The notes: generated by a model not told the origin, from the sequence alone. DNA of 15,690 bases from an uncultured Eubacteriales bacterium (GCA_900553295.1 USCR01000045.1:1-15690), one strand, 5' to 3'; counted from the first letter of the stretch, positions 6,959-14,121 are shown. Made by a program: numbers and translations.

Positions 6959-7318
6959 TCAGCCGCAATAGGCAATGGCATCCGCCTGAAAGAGCAGACC
7001 CTTTTCTCCCCCGGCGTGGGCAAAGTTGGTTTCAATGGATTTGCGGACGGGGTACTTTCCGTGAAAGCGCTCCTTGATGATTTTCTCCATGACGGGGATG
7101 TTCCACACGTCCCGGAACAAGCAATCCATCTGCACCACATGTTCCAGGGTAAGGCCCACCATGGCCAGGCGCTTTTCCATCTCGTCAAAGGCGCCGTTGA
7201 TCTGTTCCTCGATGGTGCCGCCCACATTGCCCACGCAGTAGTTCAGAAAGCAGAAATCCCCGGCCTTGATGATGCCGGAATGCGCCCAGGCTTCATTGAC
7301 GTCGAATCTTTCGATCAT
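6959..7318 (-). CDS. RidA (YjgF/YER057c/UK114) family protein
   Basis: A 119-residue soluble protein of the RidA family, the usual length for these trimeric proteins. Well-characterised members hydrolyse reactive enamine/imine intermediates such as 2-aminoacrylate. Family features: central helix with QINGAFDEMEKRLAMVGLTLEHVVQMDCLFRD (Q39 to D70) and KYPVRKSIE near residues 88-96, where Arg92 aligns with the conserved substrate-binding arginine. The usual C-terminal glutamate pocket is altered (FQADAIA), so it may be a RidA-paralogue subgroup rather than true RidA. The start at 7318 has GGGAAGG (7334-7328) 9 bases upstream; an upstream in-frame extension would read through the promoter and the next gene. 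It is transcribed alone from the promoter at 7353-7381. Confidence 0.85.
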   Translation of the reverse strand: MIERFDVNEAWAHSGIIKAGDFCFLNYCVGNVGGTIEEQINGAFDEMEKRLAMVGLTLEHVVQMDCLFRDVWNIPVMEKIIKERFHGKYPVRKSIETNFAHAGGEKGLLFQADAIAYCG

Positions 7319-7352
7319 GCTGACATGCCTTCCCAAGCAGCGGTTTTTTTCT

Positions 7353-7381
7353 ACTATAAGCCACCCGCCGGGCCAAGTCAA
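7353..7381 (-). promoter_or_regulatory. Sigma-A promoter of RidA-family gene
   Basis: On the minus strand TTGACT (7381-7376), 17-bp spacer, TATAGT (7358-7353). It lies in the 74-base gap after the acetyltransferase gene, giving about 30 bases of leader. Confidence 0.85.
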
Positions 7382-7392
7382 GGCGTGGGGCG

Positions 7393-7845
7393 TCACTCCG
7401 CCGGGGGCAGCACCATCACCTGGTTGGGATAGCCAAATTCCTGGGTGAGGGGGCCTTCCCGAAAGCCGAACTTCCGGTACAGCGCCCGGGGTGCGACGCC
7501 TTTGGGGTCCTGCTCCCGGAAGGTGGACACGGTGACCGCCCGGGTGCGGTCCAGCTGTGCCAGGGCCTCCCCCAGGAGCAGGGACGCAATCCCCCGCCGC
7601 CTGTACGCCGGGGAAACGCCCAGGCAGCAGATCATGTTCCGGCCCCGGGAAAACAGCAGGACGCCCGCGACCCGGCCGCCATCCCGCACGCACAGGGCCT
7701 GCCGGTGCTCCATGAAGCGCAGCACGGTTTGCCGGTGCTCCTCCAGGGCCTGCTGGGTCTCCAGGCCAGGGAAATTGCCGCGGATCTCCTCCACCAGCGC
7801 CATCCAGGGCTGGATCATCGCGACGCTGCCATACTGTACCTGCAT
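7393..7845 (-). CDS. GNAT-family N-acetyltransferase
   Basis: A 150-residue GNAT protein, which would transfer an acyl group from acyl-CoA to an unidentified amine. Motif A, with the strand CCLGVSP and the CoA pyrophosphate-binding RRRGIA (residues 82-87), is followed by a helix. Motif B is represented by ALYRKFGFRE (about 121-130). The start at 7845 is preceded by GGAAGGAGG on the minus strand; a longer reading frame to 7932 would run through the tRNA terminator and into the tRNA gene, so it is not used. I see no good promoter between the terminator at 7879 and the start; it may be read through from the tRNA transcript. The substrate cannot be told. Confidence 0.88.
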   Translation of the reverse strand: MQVQYGSVAMIQPWMALVEEIRGNFPGLETQQALEEHRQTVLRFMEHRQALCVRDGGRVAGVLLFSRGRNMICCLGVSPAYRRRGIASLLLGEALAQLDRTRAVTVSTFREQDPKGVAPRALYRKFGFREGPLTQEFGYPNQVMVLPPAE

Positions 7846-7878
7846 GGGGGGCCTCCTTCCATGTTTCCTGACGGATAC

Positions 7879-7913
7879 AAAACAAAACACCGTGCGGATG
7901 AACGCGCACGGTG
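7879..7913 (-). terminator. Terminator downstream of tRNA-Lys
   Basis: On the minus strand a 9-bp perfect stem CACCGTGCG/CGCACGGTG (7913-7905 and 7896-7888) with an 8-base loop is followed by TTTTGTTTT (7887-7879). Confidence 0.85.
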
Positions 7914-7921
7914 CCTTGATC

Positions 7922-7997
7922 TGGTACACCATTAGGGACTCGAACCCTAGACACCCTGATTAAGAGTCAGGTGCTCTACCAACTGAGCTAATGGTGC
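7922..7997 (-). tRNA. tRNA-Lys (anticodon CTT)
   Basis: A 76-base tRNA with the 3' CCA encoded. Arms read on the minus strand: acceptor GCACCAT/ATGGTGT (first pair G-T) with discriminator A; D stem GCTC/GAGC; anticodon stem CCTGA/TCAGG with loop CTCTTAA, anticodon CTT at 7964-7962; T stem TAGGG/CCCTA with loop TTCGAGT. It has its own promoter and terminator. Confidence 0.97.
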
Positions 7998-8018
7998 ATA
8001 ACTTGCTTAGCAAAAGAT

Positions 8019-8046
8019 ATTATACGCGTTTTGCGCCGTATGTCAA
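8019..8046 (-). promoter_or_regulatory. Promoter of tRNA-Lys
   Basis: On the minus strand consensus TTGACA (8046-8041), 16-bp spacer, perfect TATAAT (8024-8019), ending 21 bases before the mature tRNA start. It is close to consensus in both boxes. Confidence 0.9.
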
Positions 8047-8066
8047 GGGGTTTTTCGCCAAAAATG

Positions 8067-8104
8067 AAAAAAAAGGCGGAAGCGCGCGGGAAACGCGCTC
8101 CGCC
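8067..8104 (-). terminator. Terminator after SSB-like gene
   Basis: On the minus strand GGCGGA-GCGCG (8104-8094) pairs with CGCGC-TTCCGCC (8086-8075), with one bulged base and a 7-base loop, then eight T (8074-8067). Confidence 0.9.
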
Positions 8105-8111
8105 CTGGGTG

Positions 8112-8786
8112 TCATTGCGGGGAACCCAGATAGGAGTTCTCCCCGGAAAGGTCATGGAAGCACACGGGCTGCTCCGGGTCCGCGGCCATGGTCAGGCGGC
8201 CCACAGAGACTTCATAGGCCATTTTGCTGACCACCGTACCGTCCGCCAGCTGCTTTTGATAGGCGCGGCTCTGGAAGCGGCCCAGGAGCTGCACCTTATC
8301 CCCCACATGCAGGTGGGAGGCAAAGCGCGCGGTGCGTCCCCAGGTAATGCAGGGGATGTAATCGCTCTTGCCATAGGCCCGGTTCACTGCCAGCATCAGG
8401 TCGGCGATTTCCCGGCCAAAGGGCGTGGTGCGGTAGCTCGGGGGCTTGCACAGCGCGCCCTGAAGCTGCACCTGGTTGGGGTTTTCCTCGCTGTCCGGGG
8501 GCAGGATGCGCTGGACAAAGGCGGTAATCAGCAGCCGTCCCGCGCCCTCGATGACCTTGTTGTAGCTGCGCAGCTGCCCCTCGATGGTCAGGGGCGCGCC
8601 CAGTTCCAGCGGTACGCCCTCCATGAGCCGCTCGCTCAGGGTAATGGGCAGCAGGTCCTCCGCGCCGGACAGGCGCGGCACGGACAGCGTGGCGTAGTAG
8701 AACTTCTCCCCGAACACTTCATGGCCGTAGGTTGGGCTCTGACTGATTACGCCGCTAAGATGCAAGTAGTTCCCCAGTTCCTCCAT
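8112..8786 (-). CDS. Two-OB-fold single-stranded DNA-binding protein
   Basis: A 224-residue protein related to bacterial SSB. The second half (about residues 105-205) follows the SSB pattern: VQLQGALCKPPSYRTTPFG, IADLMLAVNRAYGKSDYIPCITWG and a GDKVQLLGRFQSRAYQK strand. The first half (about 1-95: LHLSGVISQSPTYG, FYYATLSVPR, PLTIEGQLRSY) looks like another, more divergent OB fold, so the protein is a tandem. It lacks the acidic C-terminal tip (DDDIPF type) of canonical SSB, arguing for a specialised or accessory role. The ribosome site AGGAGAGG lies within the last codons of the upstream deacetylase gene, 6 bases separate the two, and they form an operon. A terminator follows immediately. Confidence 0.8.
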   Translation of the reverse strand: MEELGNYLHLSGVISQSPTYGHEVFGEKFYYATLSVPRLSGAEDLLPITLSERLMEGVPLELGAPLTIEGQLRSYNKVIEGAGRLLITAFVQRILPPDSEENPNQVQLQGALCKPPSYRTTPFGREIADLMLAVNRAYGKSDYIPCITWGRTARFASHLHVGDKVQLLGRFQSRAYQKQLADGTVVSKMAYEVSVGRLTMAADPEQPVCFHDLSGENSYLGSPQ

Positions 8787-8792
8787 GACGTA

Positions 8793-9698
8793 TCACCTCT
8801 CCTTGGATGTGTCTTGTACAGCAGTAGGGTGCTGTTTCCCTTGCACGTCGATGGTGGTTTCCCCCTCCAGCAGGATTTCGGAAACCTTGACCATCTTCAG
8901 GCCCTTCTCCTGGTAGCTCTTCAGCAGTGTGGGCAGGGCGTCCAGCAGGTATTGGGAATCATTATGGAAAAGGATGATGTCCCCGCTCTGCACATCCCCG
9001 GCCCGGCGGATCATGTCCTCAGGACTGATGTTTTTCCAGTCCAGGGAGTCCACGCTCCACTGCACCGCCTCGTAGCCCTCGTCCCGCGCCGTCTGGATCA
9101 CCAGGTTGTTATAGTCCCCATAGGGGGGCCGGAACAGCGTGGGCCGTACGGAGGTTAGTTTTTCCACCTTGTCGCTCATCATGCGCAGCTCCTCGCGAAT
9201 CTTCGCGTCGGACAGCTGGGTCATGTGCGGGTGGTTATCGGAGTGATTGCCGATCTCATGTCCCCGCTCCGCAATGGCCTGCACCATCTCCGGGTACTTA
9301 TCCACCCACAGCCCCACCAGGAAGAAGGTGCACTTGGCGTCGTATTCATCCAGGATGTCCAGGAGCTTGGGCGTATTGTCCGCGCCCCAGCTGGCATCGA
9401 AGGTGACGGCGATCACCGGGTCCTCCCGCTCCACGCTGTACACCGGCAGAATCCGCTTGGTGGCCAGCACGCTGGTGGCCGCGCTCTCCGGGGGCATCAT
9501 GGCATAACAGCAGCCCAGCAGGCACAGGGCCAGGGCCAGGGCTGCCTGGCGCAGGGCGGGACGATGCCGCCAGGCCTTCAGCCGCTCCCCCAGGCCGGCG
9601 GCCCACCTGCGCACACGGCGGGGCTTTTCCGGGGGCTTTGCGTCCCAATTCAGGGCGCGCTTGGCCTTGGGCCGAAGGTGAACGGGAGACTGGGACAT
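8793..9698 (-). CDS. PdaB-like polysaccharide deacetylase
   Basis: A 301-residue membrane-anchored NodB-fold deacetylase. Residues 1-50 are cytoplasmic and rich in arginine and proline; residues 51-68 form one membrane anchor, leaving the enzyme outside. Motifs: TFDASWG (99-105, Asp101 as base; the usual second Asp metal ligand is Ala102, as in PdaB-type enzymes), HSDNH (152-156, metal histidines), RPPYGDYN (190-197), SVDSLDW (215-221) and the ILFHND end motif (242-247). PdaB family members act on spore cortex peptidoglycan or its precursors, which fits spoIVB elsewhere in the window. The start at the fourth candidate codon was chosen because AGGAGG is flush against the first ATG (9707) but 9 bases from this one. 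A sequence CATATAGT (9727-9720) upstream could be a sporulation -10, weakly. Confidence 0.85.
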   Translation of the reverse strand: MSQSPVHLRPKAKRALNWDAKPPEKPRRVRRWAAGLGERLKAWRHRPALRQAALALALCLLGCCYAMMPPESAATSVLATKRILPVYSVEREDPVIAVTFDASWGADNTPKLLDILDEYDAKCTFFLVGLWVDKYPEMVQAIAERGHEIGNHSDNHPHMTQLSDAKIREELRMMSDKVEKLTSVRPTLFRPPYGDYNNLVIQTARDEGYEAVQWSVDSLDWKNISPEDMIRRAGDVQSGDIILFHNDSQYLLDALPTLLKSYQEKGLKMVKVSEILLEGETTIDVQGKQHPTAVQDTSKER

Positions 9699-9758
9699 GG
9701 ATCTCATCCTCCTTTACCTACTATATGTGGTACATGACGCACGAAAGAAGTCAACATT

Positions 9759-9861
9759 TGGCATATGCCAGGGTTCGACAAACAAAGTGTGAAAACGCGC
9801 GCGCCCAGCGCCTTCACACTTGAGCATACGGCCCGCCGGGTCCAAATAGAACGCCCCGGCG
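9759..9861. repeat. Dyads upstream of the deacetylase operon
   Basis: The gap 9699-9959 holds no gene. It contains a perfect 12-bp palindrome TGGCATATGCCA (9759-9770); AAGTGTGAA/TTCACACTT (9785-9793, 9813-9821), a 9-bp dyad with a GC-rich interior; and CGCCGGG/CCCGGCG (9834-9840, 9855-9861). No T-run follows any of them. They may be operators or transcript-end structures. Confidence 0.4.
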
Positions 9862-9868
9862 CGGAAAT

Positions 9869-9912
9869 AAAAAAAGCGCGGCGTTTTTCCCCGTTCCTGG
9901 GAGAAGCGCCGC
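9869..9912 (-). terminator. Terminator after CHAP hydrolase gene
   Basis: On the minus strand GCGGCG (9912-9907) pairs with CGCCGC (9883-9878), the stem continuing as CTTCTCCC against GGGAAAAA with two C/A mismatches, followed by seven T (9875-9869). It lies about 45 bases past the stop codon. Confidence 0.75.
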
Positions 9913-9959
9913 CCTGGCTGTGTTATGTAAAAGATAAGCCGCAAAAAAAGCGGGGCCGG

Positions 9960-10745
9960 TTATTCCTCCGGCACCCAGCTCATGAGAAAGGTGTTGATGT
10001 ACCAGTTGTCCGTGTGCAGCTTGTAGCTGGTGTACACGTTGGCCTCCAGGGTCCGCTCCTCCTCGGGGATTTTGCTCATATTCTCGGTGGCGAACTCCTC
10101 GTTGCTGTTGTAATCGTAGATGTACATTTTCACCCGGTTGGAGACGTTGCCTTCAATGGTGGTGAGGCGGTAGATGCCGTCCCCCAGGTCCTGCACGTCG
10201 TAGACCAGGCCCACGTGCACGGTTTTGTTGGCGCTCTTCTGCACGCCATAGACCACGGCGTAGCCCGGCTGGGGAATCTGCGTGGTACGGCCCAGCTGCT
10301 GGTAGCCCTTGAGGAGCTTGCCCACGCTGGCTTCCTTCACATGGTACACGCTGCCCACCTGCTCGGGGATGTCCTGCAATTCGTCCATGGGGATGCCGCC
10401 TTCCAGCATGCACCAGGTCACAAAGCCCCCGCACCAGCCGAACTTGCAGCCCTTGCCGCAGCGCCACCAGGTATACTTGTTGCTCTGGGAAAGGGTTTTG
10501 CCGCCCAGGGTTTCCCACTCATTGTAGGCGATGTCCAGCACGTTGCGGATTTCCTCGGGCACCAGGGTGGCGGGATCGTTGGGGTCGGGGACGGGGGTGG
10601 GTTCCGGGGTGGCGGTGACCTCCGTATAGGTTTCCGGGTCCAGCACATCCCCCAGGGACAGTTCTTCTTCATCTGCCCGGGCGGGCAAGGCAAACAGCAT
10701 TCCCCCACAAAGGGTGAGGGCCAGCAAACGGCGCAGGCATCCCAT
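9960..10745 (-). CDS. Exported CHAP-domain cell-wall hydrolase
   Basis: A 261-residue exported protein of the CHAP (cysteine, histidine-dependent amidohydrolase/peptidase) group, which cleaves peptide or amide bonds in peptidoglycan. Signal peptide residues 1-24 (cleavage after ARA). A short proline-rich linker at about 46-58 precedes the catalytic domain. Candidate active-site residues are Cys105 in GWCGGFVTW, His177 in KTVHVGLV, and Glu198/Asn200 in TIEGN, in the normal order and spacing. No cell-wall-binding repeats are present. The start at 10745 follows GGAGGG with 7 bases between; a longer frame begins upstream but would run through the promoter. It is divergent from dnaA, and the intervening region contains DnaA boxes that may affect both. 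Confidence 0.85.
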   Translation of the reverse strand: MGCLRRLLALTLCGGMLFALPARADEEELSLGDVLDPETYTEVTATPEPTPVPDPNDPATLVPEEIRNVLDIAYNEWETLGGKTLSQSNKYTWWRCGKGCKFGWCGGFVTWCMLEGGIPMDELQDIPEQVGSVYHVKEASVGKLLKGYQQLGRTTQIPQPGYAVVYGVQKSANKTVHVGLVYDVQDLGDGIYRLTTIEGNVSNRVKMYIYDYNSNEEFATENMSKIPEEERTLEANVYTSYKLHTDNWYINTFLMSWVPEE

Positions 10746-10772
10746 GGCAAATCCCTCCTTCATACCAGGGAT

Positions 10773-10801
10773 AGTGTACCACGTTTTGGCACATGGAGCA
10801 A
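10773..10801 (-). promoter_or_regulatory. Promoter of CHAP hydrolase gene
   Basis: On the minus strand TTGCTC (10801-10796), 17-bp spacer, TACACT (10778-10773). The -35 is weak, so an activator or low expression is possible. Confidence 0.5.
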
Positions 10802-10836
10802 GTCTTGTGGAAGGGCAGCAGCGCACCACAACGGAT

Positions 10837-10856
10837 TGTGGAAAAAGTTATCAACA
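10837..10856. promoter_or_regulatory. Two opposed DnaA boxes upstream of dnaA promoter
   Basis: TGTGGAAAA (10837-10845, a TTTTCCACA box on the minus strand, one mismatch from TTATCCACA) and TTATCAACA (10848-10856, plus strand, one mismatch). They lie about 30-50 bases before the dnaA -35 box, a position suiting autoregulation or replication-origin binding. Confidence 0.75.
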
Positions 10857-10888
10857 GTTTTGCCGGGAGATTTCTTTGGCGCAACCCC

Positions 10889-10917
10889 TTGATATTTCAG
10901 GCGTTTCATGATATGAT
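10889..10917 (+). promoter_or_regulatory. Promoter of dnaA
   Basis: TTGATA (10889-10894), 17-bp spacer, TATGAT (10912-10917), both near consensus. Transcription should start near 10924, giving a leader of about 170 bases. Confidence 0.8.
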
Positions 10918-10944
10918 TGCACGGAGTGAGAATCTTTGCGAGGG

Positions 10945-10968
10945 TTTTCCACAAGCGGGTTATCCACA
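10945..10968 (+). promoter_or_regulatory. Two DnaA boxes in the dnaA leader
   Basis: TTTTCCACA (10945-10953) and a perfect TTATCCACA (10960-10968), same orientation, 15 bases apart start to start. They lie about 20-45 bases after the predicted start point, where bound DnaA could block elongation or promoter clearance. Confidence 0.85.
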
Positions 10969-11002
10969 GCGTACGGCCCGAAAACGGCCGGGACGCTTTT
11001 TT
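10969..11002 (+). terminator. Terminator-like hairpin inside the dnaA leader
   Basis: GCGT (10969-10972) pairs with ACGC (10993-10996), an A/GG internal loop intervenes, and CGGCC (10974-10978) pairs with GGCCG (10986-10990) around a 7-base loop; six T (10997-11002) follow. The only plus-strand promoter seen upstream is that of dnaA, so this is a candidate attenuator. A second inverted repeat (CCTGCCG 11015-11021, CGGCAGG 11047-11053) lies between it and the start codon. Confidence 0.6.
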
Positions 11003-11094
11003 CACCCCCTTTTTCCTGCCGGGAAAAACGGGGAATTTGTCAGGCACGGCAGGCGCGGCGGCGCAAGGGTGTTTGGAAGCGGAGGATGAAGCGC

Positions 11095-12423
11095 ATGGAT
11101 ATGACGGAGCTTTGGGAGAAGGCATGTATGCTGCTCAAGGGGGAAATGAACGAAATTTCCTACAACACGTGGATTCAGTCCTCCCTGAAGCCGCTGTCCC
11201 TGGAGGGGGATTGCCTCACCCTGTGCACCTCCGCCGAGTACATGAAGTCCATGATCGCCAGCCGGTACGCCACGCTGATTGCCAACGCCCTGGGCGAAGT
11301 GGCCGGCCACCCCATGCAGGTGGAGATCCTGACCCGGGCGGAGGTGGACAAGAAGCAGTCCCAGGCGGAGCCGGAGGCCCCGGCGGGCTTTACTTCCATG
11401 TCCCTGAACCCCAAGTATACCTTTGACACCTTTGTGGTGGGCAACGGCAACCGCTTTGCCCACGCGGCCTCCCTGGCGGTGGCCGAATCCCCGGCGGAAG
11501 CGTACAACCCCCTGTTCATCTACGGGGGCGTGGGTCTGGGTAAGACCCACCTGATGCACGCCATCGGCCACTATGTGCAGCAGCAGTATCCGCAAATGCG
11601 GCTGATGTACATCACCAGCGAAAACTTTACCAACGAGCTGATCTCTGCCATCCAGCAGAACCGCAACGTGGAGTTCCGCAACCGCTTCCGCAATGTGGAC
11701 ATCCTCATGGTGGACGACATCCAGTTCATTGCCGGGCGGGATTCCACCCAGGAGGAATTCTTCCACACCTTCAACGCCCTGCACACCGCGGGCAAGCAGA
11801 TCGTAATGACCAGCGATAAACCCCCCAAGGACATTGCCCGGCTGGAGGAGCGCCTTTGCAGCCGCTTTGAGTGGGGCCTCATCGCTGACATACAGAAGCC
11901 GGACATCGAAACCCGTATCGCCATCCTGCGCAAGAAGGCCATGAGCGAAAACATCATGGTGGGGGACGACGTGCTGGAGCTGATTGCCTCCCGCATTGAG
12001 AGCAACATCCGTGAGCTGGAGGGCAGCCTCACCCGGCTGGTGGCCTTCTCCACGCTGCACAAGCGGCCCATTGACGTGGCCCTGTGCGAGGAAGCCCTGA
12101 AGGAGGTCTTTGAGCAGAAGGCCCCCCGGCGGGTGGACGAAAACGTGGTCATGAGCGCGGTAAGCGACTACTACGGCGTGACCCCCGAGGATTTGAAGAG
12201 CTCCCGCCGGAACCGGGAGATCACCGTGCCCCGGCAGGTGGCCATGTACCTGACCCGGGAAATGACGGGGCTGAGCCTGCCCAGCATCGGCCGGGCCTTT
12301 GGGGGCCGGGACCATTCCACGGTGCTCTATGCCTGCAACACGGTGGAAAAGAATCTGAAAACCACCCCCAGCATGGCGGCCCTGGTGGAGGACATCCGCA
12401 AACTGATTCGGGAAGGGAAGTAA
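11095..12423 (+). CDS. dnaA: Chromosomal replication initiator DnaA
   Basis: A 442-residue DnaA with the four usual domains. Domain I lies at the N-terminus (LWEKACMLLKGEMNEISYNTWI), followed by a short linker domain II. The AAA+ domain III has Walker A GGVGLGKT (144-151), Walker B ILMVDDIQF (203-211) and a following sensor region. Domain IV ends with SLPSIGRAFGGRDHSTV (about 394-410), the DnaA signature that reads the TTATCCACA box. The start at 11095 has GGAGG (11081-11085) 9 bases upstream; ATGs at 11086 and 11101 are too near or too far. The adjacent DnaA boxes suggest autoregulation, and the leader hairpin suggests possible attenuation. Downstream is serS rather than the usual dnaN. Confidence 0.97.
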   Translation: MDMTELWEKACMLLKGEMNEISYNTWIQSSLKPLSLEGDCLTLCTSAEYMKSMIASRYATLIANALGEVAGHPMQVEILTRAEVDKKQSQAEPEAPAGFTSMSLNPKYTFDTFVVGNGNRFAHAASLAVAESPAEAYNPLFIYGGVGLGKTHLMHAIGHYVQQQYPQMRLMYITSENFTNELISAIQQNRNVEFRNRFRNVDILMVDDIQFIAGRDSTQEEFFHTFNALHTAGKQIVMTSDKPPKDIARLEERLCSRFEWGLIADIQKPDIETRIAILRKKAMSENIMVGDDVLELIASRIESNIRELEGSLTRLVAFSTLHKRPIDVALCEEALKEVFEQKAPRRVDENVVMSAVSDYYGVTPEDLKSSRRNREITVPRQVAMYLTREMTGLSLPSIGRAFGGRDHSTVLYACNTVEKNLKTTPSMAALVEDIRKLIREGK

Positions 12424-12439
12424 AGGGATAGCCTGCAAG

Positions 12440-12476
12440 ACGGGAGCGGCCGGAGAAACGGCGGCTCCCGTTTTTT
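12440..12476 (+). terminator. Terminator after dnaA
   Basis: ACGGGAGC (12440-12447) pairs with GCTCCCGT (12464-12471), with an inner CCG/CGG (12450-12452, 12459-12461) around a 6-base loop and a T-run at 12471-12476. The run ends 31 bases before the serS promoter, separating the two genes. Confidence 0.88.
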
Positions 12477-12507
12477 CAGTCGCGGCAGATTGGGCCGCTT
12501 TTCCCCC

Positions 12508-12537
12508 TTGCCAAAGGTGCGCGGGCGGGTGTATAAT
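12508..12537 (+). promoter_or_regulatory. Promoter of T-box-serS transcript
   Basis: TTGCCA (12508-12513), 18-bp spacer, perfect TATAAT (12532-12537). The start point is expected near 12544. Confidence 0.8.
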
Positions 12538-12543
12538 ATCAGG

Positions 12544-12777
12544 CGTACATAGTTCCCGCAGGAGGGGAAAACAATCCGTTTTCGACGCGTAAGAGAGCCG
12601 CCGGATGGTGCGAGGCGGTGGCCGGAACGGTGGCTCCATTCCCCCAGGGGCAGGCGAGGAGTCTGCGGGCGGCGCTCCCTTACGGCGCATGAGTGGTCGC
12701 GTTCTCCGGGACGCGGCAAGCCGGGTGGCAACGCGGGTCCATCGTCCCAGGCAGGGACGGGGGGCTTTTTCTTTTTT
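12544..12777 (+). promoter_or_regulatory. Serine T-box riboswitch leader
   Basis: Stem I: GGGGAA (12564-12569) with TTCCCC (12639-12644), CCGTT (12576-12580) with AACGG (12626-12630), and an apical CCGCC/GGCGG stem around the conserved GGTGCGA region; an AGAGAG motif (K-turn type) is visible at about 12592-12597. The 3' side of the specifier loop carries TCC (12635-12637), a serine codon. The antiterminator motif GGTGGCAACGCGGG (12724-12737) holds TGGC at 12726-12729, complementary to a tRNA 3' end GCCA, as in tRNA-Ser with G73. The terminator stem CGTCCC/GGGACG (12743-12748, 12754-12759) precedes the T-run 12766-12777. Uncharged tRNA-Ser should thus switch on serS. Confidence 0.93.
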
Positions 12778-12819
12778 CCCGGCGAAACAGGGAAAAAACA
12801 TAGAGGAGGATACGTAACC

Positions 12820-14121
12820 ATGCTGGACATCAATCTGCTGCGCAACGACCCCGAGCGGGTCAAGGAAAACATCCGCAAAAAGTTCCAGGATCAAAAGCTG
12901 CCCCTGGTGGACGAGGTGGTGGCCCTGGACAAGGAATACCGGGAATCCCGCCAGCAGGCGGACGGCCTGCGCAACCAGCGCAAGACCCTTTCCAAGCAGA
13001 TCGGCGGCCTGCTGGCCAAGGGCCAGAAGGAAGAGGCCGAGGCTGCCAAGGCCAAGGTAGCCGCCCTGGCCGACGACCTGGCCACCCTGGAGCAAAAGGA
13101 GGATGAGCTCCAGGCGGAGATCAAGAAGCGGATGATGGTCATCCCCAACATCATTGACGACAGCGTGCCCGTGGGCCGGGACGACAGCGAAAACGTGGAG
13201 CTGGAGCGCTTTGGCGAGCCGGTGGTACCGGACTTTGAGGTGCCCTACCACGTGGACATCATGGAGCGGCTCAACGGCATTGACCTGGACGCGGCCCGCA
13301 AGACCTCCGGCAACGGCTTCTATTACCTCATGGGGGACGTGGCCCGGCTGCACTCCGCCATCCTCTCCTATGCCCGGGATTTCATGATTGACCGTGGCTT
13401 CACCTATGTGGTGCCGCCGTTCATGATCCACTCGGAAGTGGTCAACGGCGTGATGAGCTTTTCGGAAATGGAAAACATGATGTACAAGATCGAGGGCGAG
13501 GACCTGTACCTCATCGGCACCTCGGAGCACTCCATGATCGGCAAGTTCATCGACACCATCCTGGAGGAGGACAAGCTGCCCATCACCCTGACCAGCTACT
13601 CCCCCTGCTTCCGCAAGGAAGTGGGCGCCCACGGCATTGAGGAGCGGGGCGTGTACCGCATCCATCAGTTTGAGAAGCAGGAGATGATCGTCCTGTGCAA
13701 GCCGGAGGAGAGCATGGCGTGGTTCCGCCGCCTGTGGCAGAACACCGTGGACTTCTTCCGCACCCTGGACATTCCCGTGCGCACCCTGGAGTGCTGCTCC
13801 GGCGACCTGGCCGACCTGAAGGTAAAGAGCCTGGACGTGGAAGCCTGGAGCCCCCGGCAGCAGAAGTACTTTGAGGTGGGTTCCTGCTCCAACCTGGGCG
13901 ACGCCCAGGCCCGCCGGCTGAAAATCCGCGTCAAGGGCGAGGACGGCCAGAACTACCTGCCCCACACCTTGAACAACACCGTGGTGGCCCCGCCCCGGAT
14001 GCTCATCGCCTTCCTGGAGAACAACCTCCAGGCCGACGGCACTGTCCGCATCCCCCAGGTCCTGCGGCCCTATATGGGCGGCAAGGAATTGCTGGTCCCC
14101 GCGGAAAAATCCAATTTGTAA
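12820..14121 (+). CDS. serS: Serine--tRNA ligase
   Basis: A 433-residue class II seryl-tRNA synthetase, which charges tRNA-Ser with serine using ATP. Residues about 27-110 form the two-helix coiled-coil arm that grips the long variable arm of tRNA-Ser (alternating charged and hydrophobic residues; QQADGLRNQRKTLSKQIG). Motif 2 is FRKEVGAHGIEERG (264-277) with the IHQFEKQEM continuation. Motif 3 is HTLNNTVVAPPR (382-393, Arg393), ending in IPQVLRPYMGG. The motif 3 segment NNTVVAPPR differs from the common HTLNGSGLAVGR. The start follows AGGAGG (12804-12809) by 10 bases and lies behind the serine T-box leader. It follows the dnaA terminator but lacks an obvious terminator of its own; an AT-rich dyad is at 14114-14144. 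Confidence 0.97.
   Translation: MLDINLLRNDPERVKENIRKKFQDQKLPLVDEVVALDKEYRESRQQADGLRNQRKTLSKQIGGLLAKGQKEEAEAAKAKVAALADDLATLEQKEDELQAEIKKRMMVIPNIIDDSVPVGRDDSENVELERFGEPVVPDFEVPYHVDIMERLNGIDLDAARKTSGNGFYYLMGDVARLHSAILSYARDFMIDRGFTYVVPPFMIHSEVVNGVMSFSEMENMMYKIEGEDLYLIGTSEHSMIGKFIDTILEEDKLPITLTSYSPCFRKEVGAHGIEERGVYRIHQFEKQEMIVLCKPEESMAWFRRLWQNTVDFFRTLDIPVRTLECCSGDLADLKVKSLDVEAWSPRQQKYFEVGSCSNLGDAQARRLKIRVKGEDGQNYLPHTLNNTVVAPPRMLIAFLENNLQADGTVRIPQVLRPYMGGKELLVPAEKSNL

Noticed and set aside
10837..10968. Region as the full replication origin oriC
   Set aside because: Only four DnaA boxes, and GC-rich DNA after the perfect box with no clear unwinding element; kept as regulatory boxes only.
11002..13965. 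A 987-codon minus-strand open frame opposite dnaA and serS
   Set aside because: It is the antisense shadow of two certain genes in GC-rich DNA, rich in His, Gln, Val and Gly, and lacks a ribosome site and domains.
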